A stretch of DNA of 38,499 nt from a virus: IMG/VR virus record IMGVR_UViG_3300033150_001469, positions 1-38,499 of that record. One strand, 5' to 3'. Each line of letters starts with the position of its first letter. Position 1 is the first letter of the stretch. Below, piece by piece: positions 1-7,587 of the stretch. The notes under the pieces were generated by a model, which was given only the letters and a program-made list of their open reading frames with translations, ran no database searches and was not told the origin of the DNA. Both the position numbers and the translations under genes were made by a program.

Positions 1-1803
1 CGAGCAGGACTCGGCCAGGAGCAACGTATCGTCGTTGACCTTGGCGGCGATCGGATAGGCGCCGTCTATGATGTGGTTGTTGTCGCCCTGGTTGGTGATG
101 TCGACGTAGTCGCCGGGGAAGAACGTGTAGTTGGCGAACTTGCCCGCCTGCGTGAGCGTCATCTCCGACTCGTCCCACGTCGCGTTGTCCACTGTCAGGA
201 GGGTTCCCCGAGTCGGGATCTCAAAATAGCCGTCCACGCCGTCGAGCGCGGCAGCCCTGTTCGCCTGCTCGGCCGTAATCGGGCTCGGCCGGTTGCGCGT
301 ATAACCCCCGCGAAAGAGCCCCCGCCATGTGACGCCTTGGCTGTTCGTTGTTGAAAGCGATTCCGGCCCCGATTGCTCGTCAAGGCCGAAGTGCACGAAG
401 CAATCGTCGGCGAGGGCCGCCTGCGCATAGCTCGACGTAGTCTGCCCCCCGAGAGCGGTGCGAACCATGCGAATCGGCATGGTCTTGGCGTCCAGCCGGG
501 CTTTCGGTTGGCCGGGGGCCGGCTGCCGTTGCCACCGCTCCAGGACGTCCAGCGTGTTGGTCTCCGGGTTGCCGGTTCCCGGCGTGCCTGAAAACGCAGC
601 CCAGTCCCATGCCCCGTCGGCCTCCCAGTCGAAACCGCTGCCCGGCGGCCCGGTGATCGCCGTCACCAGAGCGTCCGCCCCCCGATAAGGCGCAACGATG
701 ACCCAGTGGCCCGTCGTGCCGCTATCCCACTGCCAGTAAACGCAGACGTCCGTCCCGCCGGCATCCCTTAGCGCCCCCTGGAAGGCGAGGGCTACGTCGT
801 CCATGTCCTCGATGGACATGTTGGTCATGTCCAGCGAGTTGAAGCCGACACTCATCCCGACGGCGTCGGCCGCGATGCCGGTGTCGTCGTATCCGTCTGA
901 GGGACTCTCATCCAGAATGATCGAGTCATCGTCTACCGGATACTTGATGTCGTACCAGCCGGGCTGAATGTGTCCCCCATTGCCGCTATTGGTGATGTGA
1001 ACCTGGTCTCCGGCGTGGTAAACGTAGCCGGCGAACTTGCCCGCCTGAGTGAGTTTCATCTCCGACTCGTCCCACTCGGCAGCGTCGACCGTCAGGACCA
1101 TCCGCCGAAAGTCCACCGTGAAGCCGCCGGGGTTGCGAGCTTCGTTGGTATAGTAGGCAGGGTTGCTTTTCGTGGAGCTAAGCGTGGCGCGGACAGCAGA
1201 GGCAAAGGTCGTGTTCTCGCCAGGATCGTAGCGCCAGTAGCCCTTGGCGTAGACCGCGGTGGCCTGCTTGGCCCGGTGGTACGTTCCCCTTGCCGGGTTG
1301 TGGCTGGCAAGCACGTCGAAGTCGCGATGCTCGGCGGTCACCTCGTAGTGCTCGGATCGCTCCGCTGCAACCGGAACCGTCGTATTCAGGATGAGCGTGT
1401 AGTCGGCGATGGACGTGAGCCGCAGGTCGTCGGCGTCGGCTCCCTGGGCTGCCAGGTAAATCCACGCCTCCGGGTCGATCAGGAGCCTAGCCTCGATGCC
1501 ATCGACGGTGTACGGTCGCAGCGTCCGCTTGCCGTAAAGCACCAGATATTGCTCTCGCCCGTCTCGGTCGATCGCGTGGAGACGGGGAGATTCATCCAGC
1601 GGCACGGGGCCGATCTCGCAAACCTCGTATGTTCCCGGCCGCTTGCTCAACCCGTCGCGGACGGAACAGCGAACGTTGAAAGCCTCTTCGACCTGATTGG
1701 GGTGCCGGACGCTGGCGGCTTGCCTGGAGACGCCGCCGTAGAGGCTGGGAACGGTCAGGAGCGTTCGGAAACTTCGGCCTCGCTGCTGCGTCTCTTCGGC
1801 CAA
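1..1803 (-). CDS. Tail tubular protein B (T7 gp12-like), N-terminal part, cut by the window end
   Basis: The minus frame is open from a TTG at 1803 (AGGAGG five bases upstream, two bases after the preceding stop) to position 1, about 601 codons. The N-terminus has the gp12 nozzle signature GGVSRQAASVRHPNQ followed by a GLSKRPGT motif, matching the 'GGISQQ...GLxKRP' region of T7 gp12. gp12 forms the tail nozzle below the gp11 adaptor. Two copies of a 63-residue module lie at 907-1095 and 10-198. The second copy interrupts the start of a LamG/concanavalin-like domain (HFGLDEQSG... ALDGVDGYFEIP) whose remainder is found at the other end of the window (35939-38499). T7 gp12 is about 794 aa; this protein would be about 1450 aa, the excess being inserted carbohydrate-binding-like domains. 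The start could also be a later codon. Family assignment is secure; the roles of the insertions are inferred. Confidence 0.9.
   Translation of the reverse strand, partial: MAEETQQRGRSFRTLLTVPSLYGGVSRQAASVRHPNQVEEAFNVRCSVRDGLSKRPGTYEVCEIGPVPLDESPRLHAIDRDGREQYLVLYGKRTLRPYTVDGIEARLLIDPEAWIYLAAQGADADDLRLTSIADYTLILNTTVPVAAERSEHYEVTAEHRDFDVLASHNPARGTYHRAKQATAVYAKGYWRYDPGENTTFASAVRATLSSTKSNPAYYTNEARNPGGFTVDFRRMVLTVDAAEWDESEMKLTQAGKFAGYVYHAGDQVHITNSGNGGHIQPGWYDIKYPVDDDSIILDESPSDGYDDTGIAADAVGMSVGFNSLDMTNMSIEDMDDVALAFQGALRDAGGTDVCVYWQWDSGTTGHWVIVAPYRGADALVTAITGPPGSGFDWEADGAWDWAAFSGTPGTGNPETNTLDVLERWQRQPAPGQPKARLDAKTMPIRMVRTALGGQTTSSYAQAALADDCFVHFGLDEQSGPESLSTTNSQGVTWRGLFRGGYTRNRPSPITAEQANRAAALDGVDGYFEIPTRGTLLTVDNATWDESEMTLTQAGKFANYTFFPGDYVDITNQGDNNHIIDGAYPIAAKVNDDTLLLAESCS
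10..198 (-). repeat. Second copy of a 63-aa module in tail tubular protein B
   Basis: This stretch encodes a module beginning LTVDNATWDESEMTLTQAGK and ending in a DD-x5-ES motif. It repeats the module at 907-1095 with the same length and no gaps; the shared core is WDESEM-x-LTQAGKFA-x-Y followed by GD, HI and DD positions. The DNA is also closely similar over the core. The module resembles small beta-rich insertions seen in phage tail proteins. Its function is not known. Confidence 0.85.
907..1095 (-). repeat. First copy of the 63-aa module in tail tubular protein B
   Basis: This is the partner of the module at 10-198. It begins LTVDAAEWDESEMKLTQAGK. The two copies are about 900 bases apart inside the same protein. 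Their similarity suggests internal duplication or repeated capture of the same insert. Confidence 0.85.
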
Positions 1804-1805
1804 GG

Positions 1806-3113
1806 CTACCTCCTGTACGGTATGCGGCGCCTGCCGGTAATGCCCCGCGTAAAGACCGTGTCCATTCGGCTGTAGTCGCCGGCCTCGCTGTCTTCCCGCG
1901 AGGCGTCCGCCAGGGCGAGGGAGTGTTCGACGGCCAGCGTATTCTGGATTGCCGGGTCGCGGATGAACCGGGCGTTTACCCTTAGGGCCGCCGCGACGAG
2001 GACCAGCCGGCGAAGCCCCGGCGGCAACGCCGTAAGCGGCAGATCCGAAACGACCGTAAGACTAATCGGGTCCTCGAAAACGGCTGTGTGATTGTCTAGG
2101 TCGTAGAGCTTCCCCTCACGGAGGCAGACGTTGCGCCAGGCAGACCCGCCGCAGCTGTCGGCTCGCAGGGTTCCTTCGGCCAGCACGATCTCGCTTGCCG
2201 TCTGGGCACTGACCACCCCGCCGGTCGCCGTGGCCCCGGAGGTCTGACCGGTAAGCGTCTGGCCGCCGGTGAAGGTTCCGCTGGTCGGAACCAGCTCCAT
2301 CTGGTTATCTGAATTGATCTGGTAGTACGTCCCGGTCGCACCCGATGCCGACTCTTGGACCGTCTCGCCGGCCAAGAACGTTCCAGTCACATTGCTGACG
2401 GCAACGAGTGTCGTGGCAATCCCGTATTCTACGTCCGACTCCGTGTTGACGTGCCAGCCGCGGCCGAGAATCTGGCGTCGCTCCTGGTCGAGCAGCTTGC
2501 CGACGTGGTAGGCCGTCGGCAGGACGCCGGTATCGAGCATCTGATTGGGGGCGAACGGTCCCATGATCGCCCAAAGCTGGCCGACGTCCGACTCGCCGCT
2601 TTGACTGCGCCAATCCTCGCGCAGGGCCTCCGCAGCCTTGAGTGTCAGTTCCTGAGAGAGGAATCCGTCTTCGACCTCTCCGTGCTGGACGCGGCGCTGG
2701 AACTTCCAGGCCGCCGAGTAGGCGATAAGCTCTCGCAGCTTGACAGTTAGCTTCTCGTAGTCCAGCAGACGGACCTGCACGACCTCGATGGTCGTGCCCG
2801 TCGGCCAGGTGAAGCTGTTGTCGACCTTGTTGTAGAGCTTCTGATCGCGGACCACGAAGTCTTCGTCGTCGGCCGCTTCCACCAGCAGAACGTCCTCGCT
2901 GAGCGAGATTTCGCCGCCGGATTCGCTAAGCGTCACGCCGTATTCGGTGTTGACACTCCAGCCGTTGGCTTGAATCGCTTGGTTCTCGCGATCGAGCGTT
3001 CGCTCGGCCAAGGCGGCCATCGACGTCCCGCCGGTATCGAGCGAGTCGACCGGGAACTCGTTGATGCTCTCCAGCATGAGGTTAACGGCGTCGAGCTTCG
3101 TCAGTCCGGGCAT
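1806..3113 (-). CDS. Tail tubular protein A (T7 gp11-like), internally duplicated
   Basis: This 435-residue protein is about twice the length of T7 gp11 (196 aa). Residues ~1-185 carry the gp11 fold signature (LDAVNLMLESINEFPVDSL, then RENQAIQANGW and a VRLLDYEKL-type segment). Residues ~205-435 repeat it: an RRQILGRGWHVNTES stretch matches the first QAIQANGWSVNTE, and REGKLYDLDN matches RDQKLYNKVDN. The second half is split by an insert of about 60 residues with two GTF-x2-GET/QT...SGAT repeats. gp11 forms the dodecameric adaptor between portal and nozzle, so a tandem version could form a ring of six double subunits (inference). ATG codons lie at 3116 and 3113; the latter sits six bases from GGAGG and is preferred. 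It follows the beta-helix gene and precedes gp12, as in T7. Confidence 0.92.
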   Translation of the reverse strand: MPGLTKLDAVNLMLESINEFPVDSLDTGGTSMAALAERTLDRENQAIQANGWSVNTEYGVTLSESGGEISLSEDVLLVEAADDEDFVVRDQKLYNKVDNSFTWPTGTTIEVVQVRLLDYEKLTVKLRELIAYSAAWKFQRRVQHGEVEDGFLSQELTLKAAEALREDWRSQSGESDVGQLWAIMGPFAPNQMLDTGVLPTAYHVGKLLDQERRQILGRGWHVNTESDVEYGIATTLVAVSNVTGTFLAGETVQESASGATGTYYQINSDNQMELVPTSGTFTGGQTLTGQTSGATATGGVVSAQTASEIVLAEGTLRADSCGGSAWRNVCLREGKLYDLDNHTAVFEDPISLTVVSDLPLTALPPGLRRLVLVAAALRVNARFIRDPAIQNTLAVEHSLALADASREDSEAGDYSRMDTVFTRGITGRRRIPYRR

Positions 3114-3128
3114 CATAAGCCTCCGAGG

Positions 3129-4544
3129 TCATATGACGTCTACGCCTACCGAGATATTCTGAGGCGAGCCAGCTTGGTTATAGGCTGTCGAACCGAGGCC
3201 GCCCGGCGCATTCTCGGCGTTATTGAACTCGTTGTGGGCGGCCAGGATGTACCGAGTGGTGCCGTCCCCGTCGATGGGCCAGCCCTGACCGTCTTGGACT
3301 ACCTGGACGCGACTTCTGATGACTTTGACGTAGTTTTCGTGGACTACAATCGCGTTCTCGTCATCGGCCGTTTGCTGAACGTCGCAGTCTATGACGCGAG
3401 CATTGCCGTAGGCGTGAATCGGACTCGTCAGGCCCAGGATGCGGCAACGGACAATTTCGCCGTCCAGCTTGGCGGAGGCGTGGCCAGAACCGAAGGAGTC
3501 CTCGCCGGCCTCGCAGCCGAACGCCTTGCCCTGGAAGGTGCCCGCGTAGCTTGCACCGGATCCGCCGAAGCAGGCCTTGCCCCCCTTGCAGCGATAGAAC
3601 TTGCCGCTGGTCGTGCCGGTGAACTGGAAGCTGTTGTCGCCAGCTTCGCACTCGATGAGCGTGCCGGTAATCGTCGCGGTAGTGCTGGACGTGCAACCGA
3701 CGAAGGATGCGAACCCGTCGCCGAAGGTGGCGGATCCGTCGTAGCGGTAGGTTCCCCTCGCTCGGCAGCGGACCATCGTCGCGTCCAGCTCCGCGCCGCC
3801 TGCGTCGCCGACGAAGCTAAATGCTCCGCCGACCACGTTCTCCCAGTAGCCCGAAAGCTTCTTGTTAAGGTCCACCCGGAAGGCGAAGGCGTTACCGATA
3901 CAGTTCAGCCAGGTGCCGTCGAGGCTTTCCATGCCGTGGCAACCGCTGCGTGCCTGTCCGGGATTCTGTCCCATCGACGGCTTGCGGCACCAGAACCACA
4001 TGCGATCGTAGACTGCTTTCGAGGTTCCGGCTTGGTTGACCAGCAATCCGTAGGCGATTTCGTCGTTTGGGACGGGCTGGGCGGTACAGTCCGAGCAGTT
4101 CTCGACACCGAAGCCGACCAGCCGGTAATCGCTGGCGCCCTCGACCAGGATGACGGCTGGCTTGCTGGCGTGCGTGCCGGAAATGTCGCCATAAACGAGC
4201 GTTGGCGGTGGAAACTTGTACGCCTCGCCGTTGTCGCTGTCGAGGTGATCTTGCCAGGCACTCAGCCGCATCGGGGCCATCGCCGGCTGGCTTGCCACGA
4301 GATCCACAAAGTCCGCGTCCAGGACCAGCGGCTCTGTGACCTTGTACCGGGCCGGTGGCAGAAGCACGGTCACGCGGTTGCTGGCGGAACGCGAGTTCCC
4401 ACCCGGGGTAAGGGTCTTGGCCAGCGCCAGCGTTGCCCGCAGGTGGTCCCCGTTCTCCCCGTCGGTACGGCCCAGGGGAACCGTCACCGTCATACCCGGC
4501 CCGGCTGGCGGGCGACCGCCCCAGTCTGTGTTGTCGATTACCAT
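3129..4544 (-). CDS. Right-handed beta-helix (pectate-lyase-like) spike or tail protein
   Basis: This 471-residue protein has short, regularly spaced strand-turn units rich in Cys, Gly and Asn over residues ~110-440 (GVENCSDC, VRCRARGTYRYDG, IECEAGDNSFQF, YRCKGGKACFGG, FGCEAGEDSFGS, VRCRILG). This is the pattern of parallel beta-helix proteins such as phage tailspikes and pectate-lyase-like adhesins. The N-terminal ~60 residues (VIDNTDWGGRPPAGPGM) could be a virion-attachment segment. AGGAGG precedes the ATG. It lies between small genes downstream of the capsid and the gp11 gene, so a virion role is likely. Catalytic residues for polysaccharide cleavage cannot be recognised, so receptor binding without hydrolysis is equally possible. 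Confidence 0.75.
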   Translation of the reverse strand: MVIDNTDWGGRPPAGPGMTVTVPLGRTDGENGDHLRATLALAKTLTPGGNSRSASNRVTVLLPPARYKVTEPLVLDADFVDLVASQPAMAPMRLSAWQDHLDSDNGEAYKFPPPTLVYGDISGTHASKPAVILVEGASDYRLVGFGVENCSDCTAQPVPNDEIAYGLLVNQAGTSKAVYDRMWFWCRKPSMGQNPGQARSGCHGMESLDGTWLNCIGNAFAFRVDLNKKLSGYWENVVGGAFSFVGDAGGAELDATMVRCRARGTYRYDGSATFGDGFASFVGCTSSTTATITGTLIECEAGDNSFQFTGTTSGKFYRCKGGKACFGGSGASYAGTFQGKAFGCEAGEDSFGSGHASAKLDGEIVRCRILGLTSPIHAYGNARVIDCDVQQTADDENAIVVHENYVKVIRSRVQVVQDGQGWPIDGDGTTRYILAAHNEFNNAENAPGGLGSTAYNQAGSPQNISVGVDVI

Positions 4545-4553
4545 AGTTGCCTC

Positions 4554-4763
4554 CTAGCGGCCGATCTGGCCTCGGATGAAGGATACGTCTTCGACCAGTC
4601 GATCGACCTTCTTGTCAATCTGTTCAATCTGTCGATGCCGGTTTTCCAGAACGGCCAGTCGAGCCCGGATCTCATAGATCTGTGTGACCAGCCAAACGTT
4701 GTACGGAATCAGCACCAGTCCGAGCAGCGTTCGGATCAGCGCGGATCTAGTCATATCGCTCAT
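4554..4763 (-). CDS. Small membrane-anchored coiled-coil protein
   Basis: About 69 residues starting MSDMTRSALIR (an ATG at 4754 is an alternative). It has one N-terminal membrane segment (LIRTLLGLVLIPYNVWLVTQ) followed by a charged heptad-like helix (RLAVLENRHRQIEQIDKKVDRL) to the C-terminus. The topology, short cytoplasmic end, one span, then a coiled coil, resembles a very short inner-membrane spanin (Rz). However, it sits between capsid and tail genes and not in the lysis cluster. It may instead be a structural or accessory membrane protein. The function is unknown. It ends ten bases before the beta-helix gene, so the two are probably co-translated. Confidence 0.6.
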   Translation of the reverse strand: MSDMTRSALIRTLLGLVLIPYNVWLVTQIYEIRARLAVLENRHRQIEQIDKKVDRLVEDVSFIRGQIGR

Positions 4764-4786
4764 CTTGCGCCTGTAGGGGGGCAGGC

Positions 4787-4810
4787 GGCCCCGGCAAGCC
4801 GGGGCCTTTT
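4787..4810. terminator. Strong GC hairpin downstream of the capsid gene cluster
   Basis: GGCCCCGG-CAAG-CCGGGGCC forms an 8-bp perfect stem with a 4-base loop. It is followed by TTTT on the plus strand, so it has the form of a factor-independent terminator only for plus-strand transcription. On the minus (coding) strand the hairpin is preceded by the A run and lacks a U tract, so there it may act as a pause, partial terminator or processing site. Its place a short way after the capsid gene is where T7 has its major terminator. Confidence 0.55.
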
Positions 4811-4835
4811 GCCGCACGTCCAACGAGGCCTATCG

Positions 4836-5042
4836 TCAGCTGGCCTCGAAGCAGTCTTTCGGGTTGTAGGTCGTGTTGCCGTCCGTCAAGCCGGCCAGGT
4901 TGCTGTTGTTGATGCGGTACATGATGTCCTCCGCGTTGGGACAGCTTCCCCAGATCTCGCGCCAGAGGAATCGCAGCAGGTCGCGCTTGGCGGTGGCGCC
5001 CGTGAAGGGCGGGTATGCCGTAGTGTCATTGTAAGCAGGCAT
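4836..5042 (-). CDS. Small protein downstream of major capsid, unknown
   Basis: 68 residues beginning MPAYNDTTAYPPF. The ATG at 5042 is chosen because GGAG lies seven bases upstream; an ATG at 5054 has no ribosome binding site. No membrane segment or recognised domain is visible. The sequence is polar with several aromatic residues (LLRFLWREIWGS) and ends TYNPKDCFEAS. It begins 78 bases after the capsid stop, so it may be a small virion protein (for example a decoration protein), but nothing in the sequence proves this. Confidence 0.6.
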   Translation of the reverse strand: MPAYNDTTAYPPFTGATAKRDLLRFLWREIWGSCPNAEDIMYRINNSNLAGLTDGNTTYNPKDCFEAS

Positions 5043-5119
5043 CGTTGTCTCCATGAGGGCCGGGCGGGGCAACGAGTCGATCTCGTGCCCCGCCCGTCCT
5101 AGCATTCGTTGCAGTGAGA

Positions 5120-6115
5120 TTACGACGTCGAGTAGGTGATCTCGCCACAGGCCTCCGGGCGAATCCACTTCATGCCCTGAAGCATCCGAGCGCCGATCAG
5201 CCAGCTCAGGTGGTCCTCCACCCAGGTCGGGCCGAACGGCCGGATTCCGCCGAAGGTGACCTGGCCGACGCCAGTTCGATCGCCGAGGCAGACCGCGGCC
5301 GTGTACCGGAAATCCCCGTTGTACTGGGTGAAGTCGCTGGTGACGTTGAGGCGACCCTGTCGCACGATATTGCTGACGACGATCTCGAAGCCCTGAACTC
5401 GGGAGACGACGCGCGTGACGAGCTGGTTGGTGTTGGGGTCCACATAGTCCCGACTGACCAGGGTCTTGTCCTGGAGCAACACGCGCTGGAGGTACGGGCA
5501 GATGAAGGCCACTCGGCCCTCCTGCGGAACGTCGCGTTCGTCCATGCCCTGGGCAATCTCTCCCAGGTCATCCTGAAGCGCCGTCGAGCCAGCCGTCGAG
5601 ACCGGGTAGACCGCTGCCAGGTCGGCCCCGACCCGAGGACTGGCCAACGTCACGCCGCTGGGGAACTCGTTGGACGGCCCACGGGCTGCGGTACGCGCAC
5701 CCAGGGCGATGCACCGGAACGCCAACTCGTCCATGCGTTCCGCGAGGCTCTGGGCGGCCTCCCTCGCCACGTCCTGACGACGCTCGAAGTGGCTGATGAA
5801 CTCGTCGAGCTCGGTAATCCAGGCGTGGGAGACGCGTTCGGCGGTATCCAGCAGTACCGTCCGCTCCTCCGTCAGCGGCTCGTTCGAGCCCGTCAGTTCC
5901 GCGCCAGGCGTATGGTTCGAGTTGCTCATCTTCCAGACGGCGGGGAACTGATAGCTCTTGCCTTCCGTGATGTTCTTCTTCCAGATGTACCTGGCGATCT
6001 TCGTCGCCGTTGGGTACGCCGTCAGGACCAGGCCGGCGTATTCCTTCAAGCCGAGCGCCAAGGCGTCGCCAGTGCCGAGGTCCTGAAGGTAGCGGTTCAG
6101 TGTCTTGTCAGACAT
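5120..6115 (-). CDS. Major capsid protein (T7 gp10-like, HK97 fold)
   Basis: 331 residues, close to the usual 310-350 aa of T7-like capsid proteins, in the canonical place after the scaffold. Recognisable features are the N-terminal helix region, a GKSYQFPAVWK stretch corresponding to the capsid 'GKS..FP..G' segment, and a C-terminal region with a receptor-like FEIVVSN...FGPTWVEDHL layout. GGAGG precedes the ATG. It assembles the icosahedral shell with the scaffold encoded at 6679-7563. Its own 5' side is a 207-base hairpin-rich spacer, which would allow separate high-level expression. Confidence 0.9.
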   Translation of the reverse strand: MSDKTLNRYLQDLGTGDALALGLKEYAGLVLTAYPTATKIARYIWKKNITEGKSYQFPAVWKMSNSNHTPGAELTGSNEPLTEERTVLLDTAERVSHAWITELDEFISHFERRQDVAREAAQSLAERMDELAFRCIALGARTAARGPSNEFPSGVTLASPRVGADLAAVYPVSTAGSTALQDDLGEIAQGMDERDVPQEGRVAFICPYLQRVLLQDKTLVSRDYVDPNTNQLVTRVVSRVQGFEIVVSNIVRQGRLNVTSDFTQYNGDFRYTAAVCLGDRTGVGQVTFGGIRPFGPTWVEDHLSWLIGARMLQGMKWIRPEACGEITYSTS

Positions 6116-6322
6116 GGTTGACCTCCGCTTGCTAGTCGTTGGAACTCGCTTGAGTTGTCCTCGCCGGGCGGGTCCTGACGGATTGCCCGCCTACGGCCTG
6201 GGCTCAAGACTGGGTGGCGCGACGAGGTTCACCCGCCCGCTGCGGGTGCGCCGCGCGAAATGCCGGGCGGCGGGCGGCGAACCCGCCACCCGACGGGGCG
6301 GTGAGGCGAAACGAAGGGCGCG
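6116..6322. other. Hairpin-rich spacer upstream of the capsid gene
   Basis: No gene is apparent here. The stretch is very GC-rich with several inverted GGCGGG/CCCGCC and GGGTG/CACCC arms (for example around 6166-6190 and 6240-6300). In T7-like phages the region before the capsid gene often carries a phage promoter and processing sites. I cannot define a promoter motif here. Confidence 0.4.
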
Positions 6323-6676
6323 TTATTTCGTCTTCTTCTTGCTGGGACGACTAAGCAACTCCTGTTGGAGGCTTGCGTCGCGCGCCGCCATGCTCAGCTC
6401 CGTGACCTTCGCCTGGGCGCCTTCGAGCCTCTTTCGAAGAGCGGCGTTCTCTTGACGAAGCGATTCCAGGGCGGCGTTGTGGTGCTCGTGGGCTAGGACG
6501 AAGCGGCCAGCGCGATGCAGGGCCTCCTGGCGGTCGTCACCAGCGAAAGAGGCTACGAACTTCCCATCGTCCCGGTCGTAGAGGTGCGCGTACACGCAGC
6601 CGGAACCCCGGACGATTCGCAGCTCGTAAGCGGCCTCGACCATTTCCTGAACGTCAACGTCTAGTTCATCGGGCAT
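6323..6676 (-). CDS. Coiled-coil protein between scaffold and capsid, unknown
   Basis: 117 residues. Residues ~1-60 form an acidic, mixed segment (MPDELDVDVQEMVEAAYELR); residues ~62-105 form a long heptad-like helix (NAALESLRQENAALRKRLEG); the end is basic (RPSKKKTK). GGAGG lies seven bases upstream of the ATG, and the gene is two bases downstream of the scaffold stop, so they are translationally coupled. The shape and position suggest a second assembly helper or a minor capsid component. No named family is recognised. Confidence 0.75.
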   Translation of the reverse strand: MPDELDVDVQEMVEAAYELRIVRGSGCVYAHLYDRDDGKFVASFAGDDRQEALHRAGRFVLAHEHHNAALESLRQENAALRKRLEGAQAKVTELSMAARDASLQQELLSRPSKKKTK

Positions 6677-6678
6677 TG

Positions 6679-7563
6679 CTATACCTCCGGCAGGTTTTCG
6701 ATGTCCGTCTTGGCCAGCCGGGCCAGGACGTTCCGCCGAAACTCGGCGTCGAACTTCGGGTTGGGTTGACCGTCCGGGAGCATTGGTCGGTATCGTTCAT
6801 CCGACATCAGGCTCAGCAGCTCCGTACGGCTGGCGACAGCGGTCAGGGGGGAGGGTGCCCCGGCGCCGCTCAGCAGCGGTGACGCGTTGCCGGCTCCGAC
6901 GGCGGCGTTGTAGCGGCTGAGCAGCCAGTCCATCGCATAGCCGACGGTGTCGATCTTGGAGGCGTCCTCATTGAACTTTGCAATCTCTGCCTCGCTGAGG
7001 TTGGCCTTGCCCCACTCCAAGAGCTGGGCAAGCTGCTCTTCCCCGCCAGCTTTGTTGATTGCCGTCGATCGCAGTTTCTCCTGGAGCGTCTCGTATTCCA
7101 CCTGCTCCAGCCGAAGCACTCGGTCCACGACGCCGCGGGGGACGTTCAGCTTCTCGCGAATCGCCCGGTAGTCTTCGGCTGCCAGCTCTCCCTTCTCTAG
7201 GAAGGTCTGAGTGAGCTTTTCCGGGTCCAGGCCGATGTGCCGCAACATCGAAGGCACGTCGGCGTCATCGGGCAAGCCGTCCTCCTGGGACGACTCGATG
7301 GCAACGGCGGCCTTGGACTTGGGCTGTCCGAGCTTCTTCTCCAGCTCCAGGTAGCTCTTTAACAGCTCGTCTTGACGAACCTGGCCCTTTTCCGCATCCC
7401 AGAACTTCTCCGGCACCTCCGGTGGTCGCTCCTTTGGCGGAAGCTCTAGGCGGCCTTCATCCGGCGGTTTGATTTTGCCGTCGGCAATATCGCGAAGCTG
7501 CTGGCGATGTTCTTCGCTTCCCTCGACGATTTCGTCCTGCTGCTCGTTGGTTTCTTCAGCCAT
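6679..7563 (-). CDS. Capsid assembly scaffolding protein (T7 gp9-like)
   Basis: 294 residues, acidic and helical, similar in size to T7 gp9 (307 aa). The VPEKFWDAEKGQVRQDELLK motif near residues 50-70 is typical of T7-like and many other podovirus scaffolds. The C-terminus carries a short segment after a Pro-rich linker that would contact the capsid protein. It lies directly after the portal and before the capsid. GAGGAG is placed eight bases before the ATG. It should be absent from mature virions. Confidence 0.88.
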   Translation of the reverse strand: MAEETNEQQDEIVEGSEEHRQQLRDIADGKIKPPDEGRLELPPKERPPEVPEKFWDAEKGQVRQDELLKSYLELEKKLGQPKSKAAVAIESSQEDGLPDDADVPSMLRHIGLDPEKLTQTFLEKGELAAEDYRAIREKLNVPRGVVDRVLRLEQVEYETLQEKLRSTAINKAGGEEQLAQLLEWGKANLSEAEIAKFNEDASKIDTVGYAMDWLLSRYNAAVGAGNASPLLSGAGAPSPLTAVASRTELLSLMSDERYRPMLPDGQPNPKFDAEFRRNVLARLAKTDIENLPEV

Positions 7564-7587
7564 ACCAGGGACTCCTCATATTCGGTC

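Noticed and set aside
970-1875. 301-codon open frame on the plus strand
   Set aside because: Antisense to the tail tubular protein B gene, which has gp12 motifs and repeats; no ribosome binding site or domain on the plus strand.
2970-5102. 710-codon open frame on the plus strand
   Set aside because: It runs antisense across the gp11-like, beta-helix and two small genes, all with clear family motifs and ribosome binding sites. GC-rich DNA gives long antisense frames; the translated sequence has no recognisable domain.
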